Assembly: GCA_910584585.1 (NCBI GenBank)
Contig: CAJUBP010000027.1
Location: 3,812 to 22,879 of the forward strand
DNA length: 19,068 nucleotides
Direction of reading: 5' to 3'
Source: an uncultured Lachnospiraceae bacterium
GTDB taxonomy: Bacteria; Bacillota; Clostridia; Lachnospirales; Lachnospiraceae
Below the pieces are notes generated by a model. That model made no database searches. It was not told the DNA's origin and saw nothing but the letters and a program-made list of their open reading frames with translations. Positions 13,614 through 19,068 of this stretch are shown one piece after another (position 1 is the first letter of the stretch; the number at the start of each line of letters is the position of its first letter). Position numbers and translations under genes: made by a program.

Positions 13614-14498
13614 TTATTTTACCAGAAAATACAGGAAAAGCAATCCCAGGACATACAATGCCAGAATTCCTGCCTGCCAGAATTTCACCGGCTTTTCCTC
13701 TTCCCAGAAAAAAAATTCGCCTTCATACCCCCGGGAAACCATGGCGTCATAATAAGTGTCTGCTTTCCTCAGAGAAAGCAAAAAAAGATTTCCTCCCGTC
13801 TGTCCAAAAGAGCGGCAGGAAGTTTTAAAATCCATATACCCAAGCCTGGACACTGCGGCTATTTTCATACTTTTCTGCACTTTTGTAAGAATAAAAATAA
13901 ACCGATAGATCATATTCATCAATTCCACAATGATTTTGGGAACATGGGCTTTTCTCAGCACTCCTGCCAACTGGCCCGCCGAGGTGGACAACGCCAGAAA
14001 ATACATGGCGCTTACCGACCCCATAGCCTTAAAAAACAGCTCCATGGCCTGCCGGATTCCCTCTCTTGTGAGATAGAGATAACGCCAGTGCAGCCAAATC
14101 CGATAGTCTCCGAGAGGCTCCGCTGAAATCCCGCAGGCAATAGCCACGCTCCCCAATGCCAGAAACGCTATGGGAATTTTTAAAAATCCAATATAATCCC
14201 GAAGGGGCACCAGATTTGCCCGCACATTTACAATTCCCATAGAAATAAAAACTGCTGCTGAAATCTCCGGCCGGTTTAGCACAAGGCACAGCAGAAGCGC
14301 CGTACAAGCAGCAGCCACCTTGTAGCCGTCATTCCATTTTCTGAGCCCGGACTGGCTGGCATAGTAATCCATGCTTCCCACTCCCGGGGCAAAATGACGG
14401 CTTCCTGACTGGCCAGCCGCCGGAAAAGAACTGCGGCCGCTTTCTGATTCATGGATGAGGCAGCGGCGCCTTCTGCTGTGAAAATTCTGTAACTTCAT
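13614..14498 (-). CDS. cbiQ: Cobalt ECF transporter transmembrane component CbiQ
   Basis: 294 aa from the ATG at 14498, which has AAGGAAGG 9 nt upstream. A second ATG at 14372 (GSMDYYASQSG, with GGGAG nearby) gives 252 aa, closer to the family length, and the 42 extra residues look low in conservation, so either start is possible. The conserved part begins YASQSGLRKWNDGYKV, followed by hydrophobic helices. It holds the coupling region LRKADTYYDAMVSRGYEG, with the A-x-x-x-R-G motif that contacts the ATPase. Last come two C-terminal membrane helices. CbiQ links ATP hydrolysis by CbiO to metal release from CbiM. It heads the cluster; no cobalamin riboswitch is visible upstream, only repeat elements. 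Confidence 0.9.
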   Translation of the reverse strand: MKLQNFHSRRRRCLIHESESGRSSFPAAGQSGSRHFAPGVGSMDYYASQSGLRKWNDGYKVAAACTALLLCLVLNRPEISAAVFISMGIVNVRANLVPLRDYIGFLKIPIAFLALGSVAIACGISAEPLGDYRIWLHWRYLYLTREGIRQAMELFFKAMGSVSAMYFLALSTSAGQLAGVLRKAHVPKIIVELMNMIYRFIFILTKVQKSMKIAAVSRLGYMDFKTSCRSFGQTGGNLFLLSLRKADTYYDAMVSRGYEGEFFFWEEEKPVKFWQAGILALYVLGLLFLYFLVK

Positions 14499-14527
14499 TT
14501 CCGGTTTCCTTCCTTGTATGAGTACCC

Positions 14528-14577
14528 GCAATAATGCGGAACAGGCAGAACACAACTGTGATTTCCGGCTGTACTAG
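14528..14577. mobile_element. Partial type A palindromic element upstream of cbiQ
   Basis: 14528-14569 matches the right half of the type A element (trpX-trpY gap) at 36 of 42 positions, and it ends in the same GTACTAG. About six bases of the type A terminus are missing before GTACTAG, and the left half is absent. It shares its terminal CTAG with the start of the type B element. Confidence 0.65.
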
Positions 14578-14739
14578 AGCATGTCTTAAAATTCATTCCC
14601 GCAATCTGCCGCCCCACTTCACACCAGATTTCATGCTGAATTTAGTCAATGCAGCCCACTACACCCTCGAAATCCAGCATAAAATCTGATGCAAATTGGA
14701 ACGACATCTTGCGGAAAGCAATTTTAAGACACGCTCTAG
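14574..14739. mobile_element. 166 bp palindromic MITE-like element (type B) between ung and cbiQ
   Basis: Starts CTAGAGCATGTCTTAAAATT and ends with the reverse complement of the same sequence, with one mismatch (A/G). Inward, the arms keep partial symmetry: CCGCAA/TTGCGG, CAGATTT/AAATCTG and ATGCTG/CAGCAT. Total length is exactly that of the type A element, and both begin and end in CTAG. The small open frame inside it is not a convincing gene. It fits a non-autonomous element or a structured repeat. Confidence 0.7.
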
Positions 14740-14870
14740 AATATACAAAAGAACTGCCGGAATATGCGCTACATAGACAACATAATACCGTGACCAAAAT
14801 ATCACAGCATATATTGTAAAATCCAGTCATTTTCCGACAGCCTCTGTTTCTCATATCATATGTATTCCTG
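14740..14870. other. Region between ung and the repeat elements
   Basis: 131 bp, AT-rich. No convincing gene, terminator or promoter was found. A TACAAT on the minus strand (near 14816) has no matching -35. The promoter of the cbiQ cluster must lie here or in the adjacent repeat elements, if the cluster is not read from ung. Confidence 0.3.
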
Positions 14871-15545
14871 CTAAATATTTTCAATCTGCCAGTCAATGGG
14901 ATCTACTCCATGAGACTGCAAAAATTCATTCGCCTGGCTGAAATGCCTGCATCCGAAAAACCCCCGGTACGCGGATAGAGGACTTGGATGGGGCGCCTTT
15001 AAAATCAGATGGTTGGGATTGGTCAGCATGGAGCTTTTGCTCTGGGCCGGCCTGCCCCACAACATGGAAACGATAGGCCTGTCCTGGGCGTTTACCGCGT
15101 GAATGATCGCGTCTGTAAATTGTTCCCAGCCCTGGCCCTGATGGGAATTGGCCTGGTGCGCCCGGACAGTGAGCACGGTATTCAGCATCAGAACCCCTTG
15201 CCGGGCCCATTTTACCAAATACCCGTTATTTGGTATCTCGCAGCCCAGATCGTCCTGCAGTTCTTTATAAATATTTTCCAGAGAAGGCGGCGGCGCCACC
15301 CCTGGCTTTACGGAAAAGCAAAGCCCGTGGGCCTGCCCTTCGTTGTGATAGGGATCCTGTCCCAGAATCAGCACTTTCACATCCTTTAAAGGCGTTAAAT
15401 GCAGCGCGTTAAAAATATCATCCGCCGGCGGATAGATCACCCGCGTATTGTACTCTTCCTTAACAAATTTATAAAGCTTTGCGTAATAGGGCTTTTTGAA
15501 TTCCTCTCCAACAGCCTCCACCCAGTCATTTTCCAACATTCCCAT
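14871..15545 (-). CDS. ung: Family 1 uracil-DNA glycosylase
   Basis: 224 aa, the standard family 1 length. Active-site motif GQDPYH at 62-67 with catalytic Asp64 and the uracil-pocket residues after it. Pro-rich loop APPPSLENIYKE at 84-95. DNA-intercalation motif HPSPLSAYRGFFG at 186-198, including the His and Leu that flip out the base. The enzyme removes uracil from DNA and starts base-excision repair. ATG at 15545 follows AAGGAG at 9 nt; a second in-frame ATG lies two codons on. The gene follows hisF after 135 bp that hold a duplicated sequence. Confidence 0.97.
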   Translation of the reverse strand: MGMLENDWVEAVGEEFKKPYYAKLYKFVKEEYNTRVIYPPADDIFNALHLTPLKDVKVLILGQDPYHNEGQAHGLCFSVKPGVAPPPSLENIYKELQDDLGCEIPNNGYLVKWARQGVLMLNTVLTVRAHQANSHQGQGWEQFTDAIIHAVNAQDRPIVSMLWGRPAQSKSSMLTNPNHLILKAPHPSPLSAYRGFFGCRHFSQANEFLQSHGVDPIDWQIENI

Positions 15546-15574
15546 TGTATCCTGCTCCTTATCCTCTCACCGGC

Positions 15575-15696
15575 ATTCTGGCATGTTTCCCGTAAATTTC
15601 TGTTCTAAGGACAGCCTACAGCCTTACCGGCGCCTCAGTATTTTGGCATGTTCCCCGTAAATATCCGTTCTAAGGACAGCCTACAGCCTTACCGGC
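15575..15696. repeat. 57 bp tandem repeat duplicating the 3' end of hisF
   Basis: Copies at 15575-15631 and 15640-15696 match at 53 of 57 positions, with a period of 65 bp. The right copy includes the last 16 bp of hisF with its stop codon (15681-15683). The left copy lies in the gap before ung. An ACCGGC at 15569-15574 hints at the start of another unit. Confidence 0.85.
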
Positions 15697-16442
15697 ACTT
15701 GTTCTTCTGCTAAGTATTTCTTCAGTTCCATAATCTCCAGTTCTTTATAATGAAACAGAGAGGCTGCCAAAGCCGCGTCTGCGCCGCCCCTTGTCAAAGC
15801 CTCTTTAAAATGCTCTTTCGTCCCCGCGCCGCCCGAGGCAATCACCGGTATAGTAACACAGTCCGCAATCGCTCTGGTCAACTCCAGATCATATCCGGCC
15901 TTTGTGCCGTCACAATCCATACTGGTTAAGAGAATCTCTCCGGCGCCCAGCTCATTGGCCCGCAAAGCCCACTCCACGGCATCCAGGCCGGTGTCAATCC
16001 GGCCGCCGTTTTTATAAACATTCCATCCGCTGCCGTCCGGCCGCCGTCTGGCGTCTATGGCCACTACCACGCACTGACTGCCGAATTTATCCGCCGCCTC
16101 CTGAATCAGGCCTGGCGTATTAATTGCGGAAGAGTTAATGGAAATTTTATCCGCCCCTTCCCGCAGCAGCGCCTTAAAATCCTCCACGGTCCGGATTCCG
16201 CCGCCGACGGTAAAGGGAATAAATACCGTCTCCGCCACACGGCGCACCATATCTACGACGGTATTTCTGGCGTCAGAAGAAGCAGTAATGTCCAAAAAAA
16301 CCACTTCGTCCGCCCCTGCCCTGTCGTAAGCCGCCGCAATTTCCACCGGATCTCCGGCGTCTCTGAGATTTACAAAGTTAACGCCTTTCACCACCCGGCC
16401 GTTGTGGACATCCAGACAGGGAATAATTCGTTTCGTGAACAT
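15681..16442 (-). CDS. hisF: Imidazole glycerol phosphate synthase, cyclase subunit HisF
   Basis: 253 aa, the exact usual length, from the ATG at 16442 with GGGGAGG upstream. A longer in-frame start lies inside hisH and is rejected. It is a (beta/alpha)8 barrel with catalytic Asp11 (IIPCLDVHNGRVVKG) and Asp130 (VVVAIDARR). Phosphate-binding loops are FTVGGGIRT (77-85) and VIASGGAGT near the C-terminal half. It takes ammonia from HisH and converts PRFAR into imidazole glycerol phosphate and AICAR, in histidine biosynthesis. It starts 4 bp after hisH, which fits the 1:1 complex. No other his genes are in this window. Confidence 0.97.
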   Translation of the reverse strand: MFTKRIIPCLDVHNGRVVKGVNFVNLRDAGDPVEIAAAYDRAGADEVVFLDITASSDARNTVVDMVRRVAETVFIPFTVGGGIRTVEDFKALLREGADKISINSSAINTPGLIQEAADKFGSQCVVVAIDARRRPDGSGWNVYKNGGRIDTGLDAVEWALRANELGAGEILLTSMDCDGTKAGYDLELTRAIADCVTIPVIASGGAGTKEHFKEALTRGGADAALAASLFHYKELEIMELKKYLAEEQVPVRL

Positions 16443-16446
16443 ATGC

Positions 16447-17061
16447 TTACACCTCCCCTGTTTTGGCAAAATTCTGCAGAATCCGCAATCCCATGGAGCT
16501 GCTCTTTTCCGGATGGAACTGACAAGCGAATACTGCGTCCTTTTCCACAGAAGCATGAATGGTGACACCGTAATCAGCAGAAGCTTTGACAATGCTTTCT
16601 TCTTTTGCTTTCAGATAAAACGAATGTACAAAGTACACAAATGTCCCTTCCGGCACTCCCTCAAACAATCTGCCCTGATTCTTTAAATGCAGGGAATTCC
16701 AGCCGATATGGGGGATCTTAAGCCCCAGCGTGTCCGGAATCTTCACAATCTGCCCGTCTAAAATACCCAGTCCTTCCACGCCGCCGCTCTCATCGCTGCC
16801 TTCAAACAAAAGCTGCAGACCCAGGCAGATGCCCAATAGCGGGATCTGCCGGTGAACTGCTTCCTGTATTACTTTATCCAACTCAAGTTTTCTCAGATGA
16901 TCCATAGCCTCCCCAAAAGCCCCCACTCCGGGGAGGATGATCTTATCCGCCGAAAGAATCTCTTTTTGCCCTCTGGTGACAATGCTCTCTTCTCCCAGAA
17001 ATTTCAGGGCCTTTTCCACACTTCTCAGATTCCCCGCGTCATAATCAATAATTGCTATCAT
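16447..17061 (-). CDS. hisH: Imidazole glycerol phosphate synthase, glutamine amidotransferase subunit HisH
   Basis: 204 aa from the ATG at 17061, with AGGTG 7 nt upstream; a GTG at 17070 is the alternative. Class I glutamine amidotransferase with catalytic Cys79 (LLGICLGLQLLFEGS), His183 and Glu185 (CQFHPEKSS). The oxyanion-strand motif LPGVGAFGEAMDHL is at 43-56. HisH hydrolyses glutamine and channels ammonia through HisF. It follows the large membrane protein gene by 15 bp and so is probably on the same mRNA, though no functional tie to that protein is evident. Confidence 0.97.
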   Translation of the reverse strand: MIAIIDYDAGNLRSVEKALKFLGEESIVTRGQKEILSADKIILPGVGAFGEAMDHLRKLELDKVIQEAVHRQIPLLGICLGLQLLFEGSDESGGVEGLGILDGQIVKIPDTLGLKIPHIGWNSLHLKNQGRLFEGVPEGTFVYFVHSFYLKAKEESIVKASADYGVTIHASVEKDAVFACQFHPEKSSSMGLRILQNFAKTGEV

Positions 17062-17076
17062 ATTGCGCACCTGTCA

Positions 17077-18690
17077 TTATATTTTTAAAAGCCCCAGACC
17101 GTCAATGATATCATAAAGCATGTAGGTATACTCTTCTTTATCATGAACGGCATACAGCTCTCTTGCCTGGTCCAGCGTCATGCCAAACTGCTCTGACAGC
17201 AGTTTTTCCAGTTCCGCAAGCATATTGTCATATTCTGCAGAGGCCCCTGCCTTGGCGGCGTCCGACGCGTTCTTATCATATCTGCCTACGCCGCAGATCA
17301 GCGCGTTTAAGGATTCTGTATACATTTCCTGTCCCAGATATGTCTCATAATTCCGAAGCTGCTGCTGTACGTAAGCAGTATACTTTGCTTTCAGATATAA
17401 TTCTTCGTCCACTGCCTTCACTTTGGCCCCCTGGGTAAAACAGGTATACGCCTCAACATAATCTCCGTTGTCATAATATTCTTTGGCATTGGCAATATCC
17501 ATGGTATAACCAACCTGGGTGGTAACCAGATAAATCAAGACGACCAGAGACGCCCCCACCATCATAATCAGAAATACCGGCTTTTTGGGAAGCGGCTTTG
17601 ATTTTTCCACAACCTTCGGCTTCTTTTCCTTTTTGGGCTTGGCCTGCTTCTCCCTTTCCTTCTGGGCTTTCTTCTCTGCTTTTGCCTGCTTCTTTTCTGC
17701 CTTTTTCTGGTCTTTCTGGGCCTTCTTTTCCTTCTTCTTCTGGGCTTTCAGGGCTTTTTCGTCTTTTTCCTTCTTCCCTTTCTGTCCTTCCAGCTCCCGC
17801 AGAATCTCCATATTCTCATCAGAAACATTGTCGATGTCACCGATTTCAGGAGCATCTTCCTCTAAAGCTTCTTCGTCTTCACCGAAAAGGGCCAGGGACA
17901 GCCGCTTGAAAAATCCCGGTTTCTTTTCATCCGAATTTTCCTTCTTCTTTTTGCCCTTCTTTCCCTTTCCAGATTCTTCCTCCTCGTTCAAAACCTGATC
18001 CAGTTCTTCTTTCCCACCTTTTGCGCCCACACTTTCGTCTTCGCTTCCAATGCCAAGATCTCCAATCTCTTTTGCAAGATCTCTGGCCATGGATTCCAGT
18101 TCATCCTCCGGCATATTTTCTGCCTCTCCTTCTTCTCCCATATCAGAAAACATATCTGACATACTCTCTCCGGCATCTTCCTCTCCGAATCCCAGCATAT
18201 CCGTATCGTTCATGGTATTGATCATAAATTCCTGGTTCTCCGGATCCAATTCGGATTCATCCGTCCCAAATTCGGGATCGATCCGATCCAGCACAGGATC
18301 TTCCTCTGGAAAATTCTGCAGAGTCTCGTCAATCGATAAATCTTCTTCCCCCAGATTATCAATTTCACCGAACGTGTCAATATCACCAAGAGTGTCTATC
18401 TCGTCAAGGGTATCTATCTCGTCCATATCATCCATATCGTCCAGTGCAGCGTTTTTCACGTTACTTACGATATGATCGATATCTTCCATATCAAAATCCA
18501 TATCCAGATCGGATTCTGACTCCGCCTTATTCTTACTCCGTTCAAATTCCTGCAGAAAATCATTATCATCATCTTCGGAAAAAGAACTGTTAAATTCTTC
18601 CAGAAAATCTTCCTCCGATGTCTGGAAATCCTCCGGTTCATCCTCTACTCCCCGTAACAGTCTATCCAGATAATCTTCTCTCTCGTTCAA
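17077..18690 (-). CDS. Charge-segregated single-TM protein of unknown function
   Basis: About 537 aa if it starts at the TTG at 18690, which has GGAGG 8 nt upstream. The GTG at 18699 overlaps that site and is less likely. Numbering from the GTG: 1-240 is extremely acidic and probably disordered, with a hexapeptide-like repeat DEIDTL / DEIDTL / GDIDTF / GEIDNL at 93-116. 243-262 is Lys-rich. 263-273 (FFKRLSLALFG) could be an amphipathic helix. 306-372 is a Lys/Ala/Glu-rich, coiled-coil-like stretch. 375-396 is one membrane helix. 400-540 is an outside helical domain with a TPR-like AKEYYDNGDYVEAYTCF start. The charge of the flanks predicts a cytoplasmic N-terminus. I do not recognise the family. 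It heads the hisHF operon. Confidence 0.85.
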   Translation of the reverse strand: MNEREDYLDRLLRGVEDEPEDFQTSEEDFLEEFNSSFSEDDDNDFLQEFERSKNKAESESDLDMDFDMEDIDHIVSNVKNAALDDMDDMDEIDTLDEIDTLGDIDTFGEIDNLGEEDLSIDETLQNFPEEDPVLDRIDPEFGTDESELDPENQEFMINTMNDTDMLGFGEEDAGESMSDMFSDMGEEGEAENMPEDELESMARDLAKEIGDLGIGSEDESVGAKGGKEELDQVLNEEEESGKGKKGKKKKENSDEKKPGFFKRLSLALFGEDEEALEEDAPEIGDIDNVSDENMEILRELEGQKGKKEKDEKALKAQKKKEKKAQKDQKKAEKKQAKAEKKAQKEREKQAKPKKEKKPKVVEKSKPLPKKPVFLIMMVGASLVVLIYLVTTQVGYTMDIANAKEYYDNGDYVEAYTCFTQGAKVKAVDEELYLKAKYTAYVQQQLRNYETYLGQEMYTESLNALICGVGRYDKNASDAAKAGASAEYDNMLAELEKLLSEQFGMTLDQARELYAVHDKEEYTYMLYDIIDGLGLLKI

Positions 18691-19068
18691 AGATTCCACC
18701 TCCGGTGATTTATTCTTTTTGGGCCCTCCTCATGGTCAACCATCAGGGCTCTTCCCAAATATTTGCCTCCATTTTCTGCAAGGCTCTGGATTCCTGGCAA
18801 ATATTTGGGCCCCTCCTTGTGGTCTTGGTTTCAACCATCAGGGCTCTTCCCAAATATTTGATCTTACTCTTTGCTTCCTTCTGGATCCCTGACAAATATT
18901 TGGGCCCCTCCTCATGATCCTGGTCACAACCATCAGGGCTCTTCCCAAATATTTGTTTTTACTCTTTGCTTCCTTCTGGATCCCTGACAAATATTTGGGC
19001 CCCTCCTCATGGTCAACCATCAGGGCTCTTCCCAAATATTTGTTTTTACTCTTTGCTTCCTTCTGGAT
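18691..19068. repeat. Tandem repeats of 87-95 bp with CAAATATTTG palindromes (array runs off the right edge)
   Basis: At least four copies are anchored by ACCATCAGGGCTCTTCCC at 18739, 18834, 18929 and 19016, giving periods of 95, 95 and 87 bp. Each unit holds CCCAAATATTTG and, about 30 bp on, its reverse complement CAAATATTTGGG. The stretch from one unit to the next can also fold back around ATGGT/ACCAT. The copy nearest the gene is the most degenerate. Frames shift between copies, so it is non-coding. It reaches to about 20 bp before the ribosome site of the 17077-18690 gene and must carry or abut its promoter. Confidence 0.85.

Noticed and set aside
14499..14870. Cobalamin riboswitch upstream of cbiQ
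   Set aside because: No B12-box-like conserved sequence is visible; the space is filled by palindromic elements and AT-rich sequence.
14642..14896. 84-codon open frame between ung and cbiQ
   Set aside because: It overlaps the end of ung and much of the palindromic type B element, and its residues look like translated repeat.
17585..17998. 137-codon plus-strand frame rich in Phe and Ser
   Set aside because: It is the antisense shadow of the Lys/Glu-rich part of the 17077-18690 gene (AAG and GAA read backward).
18838..19035. 65-codon frame in the right-edge repeats with a repeated KYLGRALMV-like text
   Set aside because: The 95 bp periods are not multiples of three, so the reading frame changes from copy to copy; the repeat behaves as non-coding.
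18700..19068. Possible CRISPR array
   Set aside because: Units are 87-95 bp and nearly identical throughout, without unique spacers of regular length, and no cas genes are near.

Overview
The window looks like the chromosome of a Gram-positive anaerobe of class Clostridia, most likely a Lachnospiraceae relative. This rests on strong AGGAGG-type ribosome binding sites, a T-box leader, a secretin-free Tad-like pilus locus and many small dispersed palindromic repeats. Every gene I can support lies on the minus strand, so the window is best read from right to left.

Right to left: (1) 18691-19068 is a non-coding array of about four 87-95 bp repeats built on a CAAATATTTG palindrome; it runs off the right edge. 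(2) 15681-18690 is an operon of a large charge-segregated membrane protein of unknown function, hisH and hisF. The hisF 3' end is duplicated just downstream. (3) 14871-15545 is the uracil-DNA glycosylase gene. (4) 14499-14870 holds a 166 bp palindromic element (type B) next to a partial type A element. (5) 10851-14498 is a cobalt ECF-transporter cluster in the order cbiQ, cbiO, an HD-domain phosphohydrolase, cbiM, cbiN. (6) 7579-10819 is a probable tryptophan ABC transporter, trpX-trpY-trpZ. It is preceded by a T-box leader with a UGG (Trp) specifier, and a full 166 bp type A palindromic element sits between trpX and trpY. (7) 6434-7456 is a secreted protein of four BIG2 immunoglobulin-like domains, flanked by a perfect 18 bp inverted repeat. 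(8) 5360-6208 is an Mrp/NBP35-type Fe-S carrier ATPase with its own terminator. (9) 1-5269 is a Tad/Flp-like pilus operon. It has a sigma-A-type promoter, a leader of about 230 nt rich in inverted repeats, a small pilin-like peptide, a TadA/CpaF ATPase, a TadB-TadC fusion, a TadE-like protein, two more pilin-like peptides, two single-TM minor components and the start of a further exported protein.

The strongest candidate for something undescribed is the compact pilus system. Three tiny peptides (55, 33 and 47 aa) share an N-terminus of the form M-(K/R)-x-I-(F/I)-E-E-(Y/F)-x-G followed directly by a hydrophobic segment. They have almost none of the leader that a prepilin peptidase normally removes. 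They sit beside one fused membrane platform and a divergent ATPase. Next in interest are the inverted repeats around the BIG2 gene, which could be a DNA-inversion switch, and the modular CTAG-ended palindromic elements in two operons.

The transporter blocks read coherently. Uncharged tRNA-Trp would relieve the terminator ahead of trpX and induce amino-acid uptake. CbiMNQO would import cobalt for cobamide synthesis. HisH and HisF together form imidazole glycerol phosphate synthase. All assignments come from motif recognition by eye; no database search was possible.
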